Positions 33,636 to 43,262 of a DNA stretch of 64,000 bases are shown one piece after another; the stretch's first letter is position 1; each line of letters begins with the position of its first letter. The stretch covers positions 27,156,001 to 27,220,000 of the forward strand of contig CP093831.1 of NCBI GenBank assembly GCA_033063855.1, read 5' to 3'. A program made the position numbers and the translations under genes. Under the pieces are notes generated by a model that was given only the letters and a program-made list of their open reading frames with translations, did no database searches and had not been told where the DNA came from. Source of the DNA: Smittia aterrima. Taxonomy: Eukaryota; Arthropoda; Insecta; Diptera; Chironomidae.

Positions 33636-35367
33636 TCAAAGGTTTTCCGTCGACACATTCTTTAAATTGCTGTAATTGTCCAAGAAAATCTTCCGAGTTT
33701 CTTCACGAGTCGCGAAAATAACGAAGACCAAAACAGCAGAGTAGCAAGTGATCGCGTTGGAAAATATTAAATAACTTTCTGTTCCGACCAGCATTGCGTT
33801 GATTCTAAAGATGCAAACCATCAAGAAGATTAAAAGGAGTTGAACGTTCAACGAAAATCTGAAAACAATCGAAACTGATTACAATTCCAAAGTGAGAAAA
33901 TATTAAATAAATTCTTGCCTGTCAACTTGTCCTTCAAACCAACTCTTTCCCTCTAAGGACTTTGATATCCGATTCGAAATTATTTTTGTGTCAACACCAA
34001 GGACAAGTACTCCAAAAACCATATTGACGCTTGCAATTACAAGGCAAATCCTCAATGTTGTCGTGAAAATTGATAATGCGTTGAATGACGACCACAACAG
34101 AATTAAACTCAATCCTCCAACTATTCCAAAAACGAGAGAACAGTAAAAGCGAAAATAGCCTTCGGGTGTTGTTTGAGCTTTCCTAAGAAAATTTTGTCTT
34201 TAAGATTTAATAATTAATTAGCAAATGTTCTCCTTCTCCTTACTGAGTTGTGGTCCGCCAAACATCATAGCTCATCACAATAAACCACATCATAGAACTC
34301 AAGATGCCAATTGCCATTGATGTAATTAAAATTTTGTTTTCCGAATCGACAAACATTGTCGAAGAGATTAAAACAAAAGAAAACATCAATGACATTATTA
34401 AACAAAATTCTATCTTCGCAGTGATCGTCACGGTAAGTTTTCTGGAGAAATTCTGAACTAGAATTGTTGTCGTCATAAGAACAGAAGAAATGAAAACTGA
34501 AAAAAAGTAAGAATACCGGTCACTGGTGACCTGGTAGAAGGCTTTTTTCGAAAGATGTATTTTGTCCGTTATATTTTTATGATAAATTTTATTTGAATTG
34601 TCATCAACTACCATCAACTACCACCAACTACCATCAACTACCATCAACTACCACCAACTACCATTAACTACCACCAACTACCAAGTGTTTCATTTTCCAC
34701 GTGTTTCACTTTCCACGTGTTCCATTTTCCACGTGTTCCAAAATCGAACAGACAGACAGACAGACGGACGGACGGACAAAGTGGCCATAATAAGGTTTTT
34801 TCTTTCGAAAAAAGCCTTAAAAAAATCAAATAGTTAATGAAAAATTTTAGTTATATCTAAACTTACAGAAGTAATCGAATATTTTTCGATAAACACTTTG
34901 ACTTCTGGTAAAGTCGAAATCGAAGGTTACAGTGCCTGTCAAACAAGAGTTCTTGCAATGGTTTTCAATCAAGACTGGATTCTTTATTAGGGCAATTCTC
35001 CCGCGCTACAACAACAAACACTCAGCTTCGTGACCTTAAATGTTTTGATTCAATTTACGTGATAAGACAGTAAACCTCTGTCGATTGATCCATCTGGACA
35101 AAGCTTGTCGTCTCTTTTGTATTCAAAGGTTCCATTACATTTGAGGTAAAATGAGTCGTAGTTGTCGTTCAAATAATTCTTTATGTTGTTTTCATCACAT
35201 ACTCCTCGATCTTCGCAGAAAAACATAAAGCAATTATTTTGGAAACAACAACCTTTCTTGACGACACCAAAATAAAAGTTAAAGAATGTTATCAAAGCTA
35301 AGTAACCGACGCTGATCAGAGCGAAGATCTTCCAATTTCTCTTAACAAGCAATTCAAAGTGACTCAT
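33636..35367 (-). CDS. Methuselah-like short receptor, copy F
   Basis: Five exons: 35059-35367, 34867-34981, 34244-34496, 33919-34182 and 33636-33858, joining to 387 residues. Exon 1 is split by an intron of 77 bases (34982-35058) that copies E and J lack. Phase fits exactly (...LLSYH joins NPVLIENHC) and the sequence contains stops, so it must be removed. Copy A has the same intron. The next intron carries an inserted foldback element. Intron 3 has a GC donor. Outer cysteines match copy E. The protein ends at KNVSTENL, shorter than E. Confidence 0.7.
34506..34826. mobile_element. Foldback/MITE-type insertion in a receptor intron
   Basis: Copy A has a short intron at the matching place; copy F has about 310 extra bases. 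The core 34538-34818 is bounded by perfect 17-base inverted repeats (AAGGCTTTTTTCGAAAG). Inside are about eight copies of a 10-base unit CATCAACTAC (34602-34682), three units of TTCCACGTG type (34690-34740), and ACAG/ACGG tetranucleotide runs. Just outside the left end lies the near-palindrome ACCGGTCACTGGTGACCTGG, also seen beside the element at 11414-11691. Confidence 0.8.
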
Positions 35368-35591
35368 TGTTGAAAGCAACTAACACAAACTGCGTCAAAG
35401 TTTCTTTTTTAATCAGAACTTTGAGAGAATTCGCGAGAGAAATTTCGCGAATCTCTCAATAATTTATATTTCTCTCAATAATATTTATGATTATTTTTAA
35501 CAAGAAGATTCAGCTCAAGAGAATTTTTAACTTACGTCACGACATTCTCTAAAGTTTCGTCAATAGTCACAGATTTTTCTTTCGAAACAGC

Positions 35592-36644
35592 TTACAAGCT
35601 CACGTTGCTGCAGTGACTGTCCAAGAAAATCTTCCGCATCGCGAAAATAATGAAAACCAAGAACGCAGAGTAACAATTGATTTCGTCGGAAAAGGGAGAA
35701 TCGTTTAGAGCCAATGCTGAGTAGTTTCTCACGGAGCATACCATCGCTAAGATTAGAAAGAGTTGAACGTTCATCCAAAATCTGGAATAATAAAAAATTA
35801 CAAATTTTTAATGTAAGAAAAATTTATCCAATTCTTGCCTGCTCTTCTGCATTTCAAACCAACTTTGATCGGAAGAGTTTTCGGTTTTTGACAATCGAAA
35901 CAAATTAATTGCAGAGAGAACAAAGAAAATGATTAGAAAAATCAAATTGCTGAGCACAAGTGCGTACAAATTCATCATTGTCGGAGAATATGGAATAACG
36001 TTTCCTAACCACAAAAACAAAACTATGCACAGTCCTCCAAATACTCCGACGACATAAAACCAATAAATCTTAAGCCTCAAGGAATCATCGGCTGATGTTT
36101 TGTCTTTCCTAAGAAAATTAAATAAATAAAATTGTCAAATTATTTCAATTCATAAAGTGCGTTCCGATTTCTTACCGAGTTGTCCACCAAATATCGAACT
36201 GCGACACAGTCATCCATAGCACAGAACATAAAAAGCCAACTAATTTTAAACAGAACGGAAGTTTGACCGGTAAAAGCGAATCGAGGTTCATCAATGAAGC
36301 GGCAACAAACATGAACATCAATGAAATCACCAAACAAAATTCAACCTTCACACTAAGCGTTGCGTTAAGTTTCCTGATGAAATTTTGAATCAAAATTGTT
36401 GCAATCGTCAGAAGAACAGAAGAAACGACAACTGAAAAAAATTAAATCCTTTATGGATAAAATAAATTAACATTTTGAGAAACTTACAGAAACATTCAAA
36501 AACATTTCGAAAAACATTTTTTTCTTTGCATTTATCAAAACAAGGTTGTTCGACGACTGTTTTGTTATGAGTGAATACAAAAATTATTATCAGCGCTAAG
36601 TAGCCAGCTACTGCGATGATCACACAATTTCTTTTGCTAAACAT
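35592..36644 (-). CDS. Methuselah-like short receptor, copy G (shortened tail)
   Basis: Exons 36488-36644, 36176-36431, 35839-36108 and 35592-35781 give 290 residues. All seven helices are present. The frame stops at SNVSL where relatives (C, I and the orphan exon) continue with K or E and about 20 more residues: a codon for Lys has become TAA. The sequence beyond the stop still resembles the relatives' tail, so the change is recent. Intron 3 begins GCAAGA. The outer segment has about 25 residues and two cysteines. It is probably still translated as a receptor with a clipped cytoplasmic tail. Confidence 0.65.
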
Positions 36645-36858
36645 TTTCACGACTCGTTGTTCCAAGAAATCAGCGAGAACTGACTCGAGTTTTGATTCAG
36701 AACTTTAAGAGAAGCCGAGAGAGATTTTTGCGAATGTCTCTTCAATTTTTATTTTAAAAAATTTATTATCAGCTTTCTTCAAAACAATATTATAATCTGG
36801 CATAAGAAGCTTCAGTTCAAAGAGCGAAAAGATTACGTCATGAGATTCTCAGGAGTTT

Positions 36859-37946
36859 CTAAGAAACTGTTTCTTTATTTGCCACAGATTTTTCTTCAGT
36901 ATGTTGAATGTTGTCTGTCAAAACAGCCTCCAAGCTCAGATCTTTGTTGTCATTGTCAAGGAAAATAATGCGCGACACAAAAATAAAGAATACCAAGAAT
37001 GCAGAGTAGCAATTGACTACATCGAAAAAGAGCGAATCCCTACGAACTGTTGCTGAGTAGATTTTCACGGAGCAAACCATCGCTAAGATCAGAAAGAGTT
37101 GAACGTTCATCCAAAATCTGAAATCATTTGAAATTAATTACAATTCAGAAGTAAATTTTAAATAAACCTTTGCCTGTTCTTCTGCTTGTTCAACCAACTC
37201 TGATCGAGTGAATTTCCCGTTTTTGACAATCGAATCTAATAAATTACAGACAGAACGATTGAAATGAATAATAAAATCAAATTGCTGAGCACAACTGTGT
37301 ACAAATTCAAAGTTATCGAAAGTCCTGTCCACCAAAAAGTTGCGATCAATCCCATAAACAATACGACGACATAAAAGCAATAAATTTTAAACCGCCAAGA
37401 ATTATCGTTTGATGCATTTCCTTTAAAAAATAATTTTAATATTTGATATTTTTCATTGTTTTCTATTTTCTCACCGAGTTGTCCACCAAAAATCGAACTT
37501 CGAAACAGTCATCCAAATAACAGAACACATGAAGCCAATTTCTGATGGAAGGTACATTAGTCTGTCCCAAAGCGGCAATCTGACATTCATCAAAGAATCA
37601 GAAACAAACAATGTCATAAAGGAAATCACCAAACAAAATTCAATCTTCGCAGTAAGAGTCGCGTTTATCTTAATGAAAAAGTGAATCAAAATTGTTGCGA
37701 TCATCAGAAGAATAGAAGAAACGACAACTGAAAAGAATTCAAAATCTTTATTGGAAAAATAATTAAAATTTCAGAAAACTTACAAAAATATTCAAAAACT
37801 GATCGAAAAACATTTTTTTCTTTGCATCCTCTTTCGGATGTGCAAGTTTGCTCCGCGTTTGTTTCGTCATGAAAGAATACGAAAAATATTATCAGCGCTA
37901 AGTAGCCGGCAACTGCGATGAGCACACAATCTCTTTTACTAAACAT
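36859..37946 (-). pseudogene. Methuselah-like receptor copy H, broken
   Basis: Exons 1 (37784-37946), 2 (37475-37727) and 4 (36859-37117) are open and well spliced. Exon 3 (about 37174-37420) is damaged: its first 29 bases correspond to 34 in relatives, which shifts the frame, and a further TAG interrupts helix 5 in the homologous frame. Three sound exons and one bad one point to recent loss. The tail differs from relatives (DNIQHTEEKSVANKETVS). Confidence 0.7.
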
Positions 37947-38118
37947 TTTCACGACTCGTTGTTTCAAGAAATCAGCGAGAACTGACACGAATTTTTCACG
38001 AGACAGTTCATTTAAAAATTCTGAAGAGAATTAAAGAGAAATTTCGAAAACTTCTCAAAATAATTTGATAACGCCGTTGAAATTTGATAAACAAATTTAT
38101 TTGGGAACAGTTTGCAGT

Positions 38119-39217
38119 TCATGTCACGACATTCTCTGAAGTTTCGTCAATTGACATAGAGTTTTCTTCTGAAATAGCTTCCAAGCTCACGTTGTTGCAG
38201 TTACTGTCCAAGAAAATCTTCCGCGTCGCGAAAACAATGAAAACCAAGAAAGCAGAGTAACAATTGATTTCGTCGGAAAAAGGTGAATTAATGAAAGCTA
38301 ATGATGAGTACATTCTCACGGAGCAAACCATCGCTAAGATCAAAAAAAGTTGAACGTTCATCCAAAATCTGAAATCATTTGGAATTAACTACAGCTCAGA
38401 ATTTAATTTTAATGAAATGCTTGCCTGTTCTTCTGCATTTCAAACCAACTCTGATCGAGGGAATTTCCGGTTTTTGACAATCGAAACAAGTTAATTGCAG
38501 AGAGAACGAAAAAAATGTTTAGAAAAATCAAATTGCTGAGTACAACTGCACATAAATTCATCATTGTCGGAAAATCTGGCATAACTTCTTTTAGCCACAA
38601 AAACAAAACTAAACACAATCCTCCAAATACTCCAACAACATAAAACCAATAAACCTTAAGCCTCAAAGAATCATTGGCAGTTGCTTTGCCTTTCCTAAAA
38701 AATTTCGTTTTATAATTATTTCAATTCCTAAAGTGCGTTCCTTTGCTTACCGAGTTGTCCACCAGATATCGAACTGCGACACAGTCATCCATAGCATGGA
38801 TAACAAGAAGCCAACTAATGTTAAACTGATTGAAACCTTAACCGGTAAAAGCGACTCGAGGTTCATCAAAGAATCAGAAACAAACATTATCATCAATGAA
38901 ATCACTAAATTAAATTCAATCTTCACACTAAGCGTTGCGTTAAGTTTTCCGATGAAGTTTTGAATCAAATTTGTTAAAGCTACCAGAAGAACAGAAGAAA
39001 TGAAAACTGAAAAATGTAAAAAAAATTTTAGGAACTTTAGTTAAAAAAAATCAAGAAACTTACCAAAATGTTCAAAGACAGATCGAAAAACATTTTTTTC
39101 TTTGTATTTAGCAGTATAACGATCGACATTTGTTTTGGTATGAGAGAAAACGAAAATTATTATCAGCGCTAAATAGCCGGCAACTGCAATGATCACACAA
39201 TTTCTTTTGCTAAACAT
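38119..39217 (-). CDS. Methuselah-like short receptor, copy I
   Basis: Exons 39064-39217, 38751-39006, 38425-38694 and 38119-38368 join to 309 residues. The end of exon 1 differs slightly (G|GTAAGT, making Val rather than Phe at the join). Helix 3 ends MLWMTVSQFDIWWTTR, the closest match in the window to the Methuselah helix 3 end. Intron 3 starts GCAAGC. The outer segment is about 25 residues with a single cysteine-poor loop (TKTNVDRYTAKYKEKNVF), the smallest of all. The tail ends DETSENVVT. Confidence 0.75.
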
Positions 39218-39577
39218 TTTCACGACTCGTTCTTTCAAGAAATCAGCGAGAACTGACTCAAATTTTGATTCAGAAATTTAAGAGAATCGGCGAGAGATTT
39301 TTGCGAACGTCTCAATAATTTTTATTTCAATAAATTTGTTATCAATTCCAAGAAATTATAATGACAATTTTGCAAAAGAAGCTAAAGTTTAAAGATCGAA
39401 AGGAGAGCAGCATTCTCCAAAGTTTTTTTATTTGGCACAGATTTTTCTTCTTTATTTAAATTATTTTGAACTTTAAGTAAATTAAAAGAAAATGTTTTTT
39501 TTATTTTGTATGAAGTGATTAAAGTTTTTAAAATGAATTTATTTTTTTGGCAAAGTTCGTAACTTACGCCACTGGAG

Positions 39578-39754
39578 ATTGGATTTGGATTCTCGGTACG
39601 GCCCTCGGAGAGGGCCAGCCTACCTTCCTAAGCCGTAAGGCCCAGAAGGTTCCTGCTATACCGTCCCTAGGCAGACAGCACCGAAGTGTGTCGACCCTTC
39701 GGGAATTGGGTGAGGGATGGGATGTGAAGGATTGGGTGATGGTCATGAATGTCT
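39578..39754. mobile_element. GC-rich 177-base insertion with 10-base target duplication
   Basis: GCCACTGGAG occurs at 39568-39577 and again at 39755-39764. Copy D has it once at the same place, just after the stop region of its last exon. The inserted 177 bases are GC-rich, contain a CTCGGAGAG/AGGGCC-type stem and do not match anything else in the window. It looks like the 3' end of a retrotransposon or a short SINE; the family is not recognised. Confidence 0.75.
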
Positions 39755-41199
39755 GCCACTGGAGCTTCTTCAATCGAGTTTTCCTCAGAGAGACAAAGGT
39801 TCTCCGTCGACAAAATCGCTGAGCTTTGATTTTTGTCCGAGAAAATCTCTCGAACTTCTTCTCGAGTCGCGAAAATAATGAAGACCATGAATGATGAGTA
39901 GCAAGTAAATGCGTTGGAAAAGAATAAATAACTTTCTGTTCCATATATTCTTGCGACAAATCTCATGCAGCAAAAAAGCCAGAAGACCATAAAGAGTTGA
40001 AAATTCAGCGCATATCTGAAATCAGTCGAAATTGGTTAGAATTTTTTTAAGGAAATATTTAAAGCATTGCTTGCCTATCCAGTTGTGCTTCGAACCAACT
40101 CAACGTTTGGTTCTTCCAGTGTCCACCCAACTCCAGAATCAACGATATTTTAGTCAAAGTTAATCTTGTGTTTTGGACGAATAAGAGTCCAATACACACA
40201 AAGATGAATGGAGTTATAACGGAAATTATCAATGTTATCGAAATAATTTCTAATCTGCTGAATAACGACAACAGCAGTGCAATGATTAATCCACCAACTG
40301 TTCCAAAGACGTAAGAACAGTAAAATCGAAAATAGCGTTCTGGAGTAGTTTCCGCTTTCCTAAAAAAATTCTTCTTATAAGTTTGTCAATCAAGATGTCT
40401 TCCTTCTTCTTACTGCACGACCCGCCAAGCATCGTACTGCAGAACAGTCAACCACATCAGCGAACAAAAGAAGCCAATCGTCATTGAACAGTTGGAAAAT
40501 TTGTTCTTCGAATCGACGAGCATCGCAGAAGAAATTGAGACAAAATAGAACATCAATGACATCATAAAGCAAAATTCAATCTTCGCAGTGATCGTCGCGA
40601 TGAGTTTTCTGAAGAAAACAGATGTCAAAGCTGTGACTGTCATCATGAGAACAGAAGAGGCGAAAACTGAAAAAAAAAAAATCAAATTGTTAATGAAAAA
40701 TTTTAGAAATTTTTCTAAACTTACAGAAGTAATCGAATATTTTTCGATAAACACTTTGATTTGTGGTGAAATCGAAATCGAAGGTTACAGAGCCCTTTGA
40801 ATCATTCTTCGTGCAATGATTCTCATTCTTGTTTGCCTTCTCGTCAAAGATAATTTTCCCATCCTTCCCATGCGAAGACAGCGATCCTCTGTAGATTGAT
40901 TCCTCCGTACATGATGACATTTCATACTTGTAACTAAAGGTTCCATTACATTTGACATAGAATGAGTCATAGTTCTCGTTCAAATAATTCCTTATGTTGT
41001 TGTAATCGCAAACTCTTTGATCTTCACAGCAAAACTGAATGCAATTATTCTGGAAACGACAACCTTTCTCCACGACACCAAAATAAAACTTGAAGAATAT
41101 TGTCAACGCTAAGTAACCGACGCTGATAAGAGCGAAGGTCTTCCATTTTCTTTTAACAAATAGTTCAAAATGAAGAAACAGATCAAAATCACAACTCAT
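39667..41199 (-). CDS. Methuselah-like short receptor, copy J (C-terminus rewritten by an insertion)
   Basis: Exons 40725-41199, 40414-40666, 40075-40359 and 39667-40015 join to 453 residues. The outer part is long (about 120 residues with cysteines matching E and F). Helix 3 ends LMWLTVLQYDAWRVVQ. The fifth-helix exon is 285 bases, longer than elsewhere. Copy D ends at EENSIEEAPVA. Here an insertion lies exactly at that stop, and the frame continues 25 more residues (from DIHDHHPILH) into it before stopping. Intron 3 begins GCAAGC. Confidence 0.7.
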
Positions 41200-41485
41200 T
41201 GTTAAAAGCAACTAACACGAACTGAGTGACGCCGTTTGCTTCAAATTTCGTTCCCCTATTTAGAACTTTAAGAGAATTTGAGAGAAAAATTTTGCAAATC
41301 TCTCAAAAATATTTATTTCTCTCAAGAATCATAAAAACAATCTTGCACAATAAGAATCATTGCAAGAGTCGAAAGGATGATTACACATCGTAACGAAGTT
41401 ATGTTGCAAAAGGCCAACTTCTGTTAGTCGCAAGATTCCTTTTGCAAAGTTCAATAGATTTACACATCAATGATAAATTTGTTAT

Positions 41486-42130
41486 TTAATTAATTAATGT
41501 CTCACCGAGTGGTCCACCAAACATCGAACTGCTACACTGTGTAGCCTTCACTGTCAACCACATCAAAGAACTCAAGAAGCCCATTCCCATTGAAGTTATT
41601 TTCCAAAGCAACGATCCAAAAATATTTATCGAAGCGACAAAGACAAAGAAGAACATCAAAGAAATTTCCAAACCAAATTCAACCGTCGCACTAATCGTCG
41701 CGGTGAGTTTTCTCATGAAAATGTGAGTCAAGTTTGCTGTTGTCATCAGAAGAAGAAAAGTTGAAAAGAAATTGAATTCTTAATGGAAATTTAATTGGAA
41801 TTTAGAAGAAGAAATTAATCTCGAGCGACTTAAAGAAATATTCAAACAAGAATCGATAAAAACGTCGTCCTTCGCATAAAGCTAAACCGAAGGTTACGGA
41901 GACCTTTTATTAGTGAATGATGTTGAGTGCAATGAATTTTGTTCTTGGTTCCCTCCTGGTCAATGACAGTCTCTCCATCCTTTAAGAATAATAATTCTAG
42001 CTTCGTTATCTTGAAGGTCAATATTTAATTTACGTCTGAGCAACTTGGTTCATCAAACTTGATATTCCAAAATATTTAACATAAAATGAATCAAAGTTGA
42101 CGTTGCTTCATCGAAGATTTCTTAATATTC
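41486..42130 (-). pseudogene. Methuselah-like receptor remnant L
   Basis: 41500-41760 is an exon 2 (LTHIFMRKLTATISATVEFGLEISLMFFFV, then LSSLMWLTV) with a frame disruption just after helix 3. 41850-42130 is a worn exon 1: fragments of the outer cysteine region are recognisable but no frame spans it. Exons 3 and 4 are absent on the left side, where copy J's promoter begins. Confidence 0.65.
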
Positions 42131-42456
42131 ACATCAAAGTTGAATAGATTCATTTTGGAAAAGACAAGAGTCTTTTTTGACTTTCTAAAATGAAACTGAA
42201 AATGATCAAATTTCTTAACAAAAATTATTCAAGATATTTCGGCGAATTTCTCAAATAATATTTTAAGAAATTTGTTATCAGTTGAATTTTTAATATTTCA
42301 ACGAATATTCATTTAAAACACGCTTCAGTGAAAGGCCGAATGGAGAGAGTTCCAGTGATCAATTTGCATTTGCAAAGTCAGACAAGCCAGCTTAATGAGT
42401 TTCCAGTAAAACAATATCAGAAGTAAATTTTATTTGGGGACATTTCGGAAATTAAG

Positions 42457-43262
42457 TTACAAACTCGAGAGTTTTTGAAACTCTTCCGTTGCTTTTCCAG
42501 CCCCAAAGATAATGAAGACCAAGAACGCAGAGTAGCAAGAGATTACGTTGGAAGAGAGTAAATAACTTTTTGATTCCACCGCAACTGAGTAGATTCCCAT
42601 GGAACAAACCATCATGAAGATCAAGAAGAGTTGAACATTCATCTCAAACCTGAAATCATTTAAAAGTAATTACAATTCCGAGCTGAATACTTTCGAGAAT
42701 ATTCCGAGCAACCGTTGCCTGTACTTTTGCATTTCAAACAATTTCTGAAGCGTTTCGCGTTTCTGATAATCGAATCAAATTAGTTGCAGAGAGAAATTAT
42801 TTGCAAATACAAATTCGCCGAGTTTTGCTGCAGAGAAGTTTAGAAATATTGTTTCGAACGCGGGTCGAGAATCATTAACAAACAGAAATACGCAAAATCC
42901 CACAAATACTCCGACGACATAAAAGCAATAAATCTTAAACCGCAAAGAATTATCAGTCGTTGGTTGTGTTTTCCTAAGAAAAAATTCGTCTTAAAAATTT
43001 GTCTACTTCTCGATGTGCGTTCTTACCGAGTTGTCCATCAAACTCATCATCTTCATTGTTGCAATCATCAGAAAAACAAAAGAAAATAAAAATAAATTCT
43101 CAAGAAATTTACAATAATATTCGAAAATATTTTTACCAACGACGATACTTTGAAGAAAACATGGCCCTCGAGGCTTTGTTTCGTCAGCAGCTAATTTGAA
43201 AAATGTTATCAGCACAAAGAAGTCAACAACTGCGTAGATCACAAAACCTTTTTAGAAAAACA
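42457..43262 (-). pseudogene. Methuselah-like receptor remnant K
   Basis: The last exon (42457-42649) is open but short (ends FQKLSSL). Exon 3 (about 42715-42975) has several indels. Exon 1 (about 43090-43250, VVDFFVLITFFKL...FEYYCK) runs into a fragment of exon 2 in which the middle is deleted, so the start (LMIATM) joins directly to the end (LMDNSVR). Another worn last-exon trace may lie at 43600-43760. The right end of the array is therefore made of decayed copies. Confidence 0.65.

Noticed and set aside
34598..34837. 79-codon frame with NYHQLPSTT repeats
   Set aside because: It is a translation of the CATCAACTAC minisatellite in an intron insertion.
37138..37380. 80-codon frame in copy H exon 3
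   Set aside because: It is a shifted frame; the homologous frame has a stop in helix 5.
39564..39959. 131-codon minus-strand frame overlapping the last exon of copy J
   Set aside because: It is the wrong frame of a well-supported exon plus the 177-base insertion.
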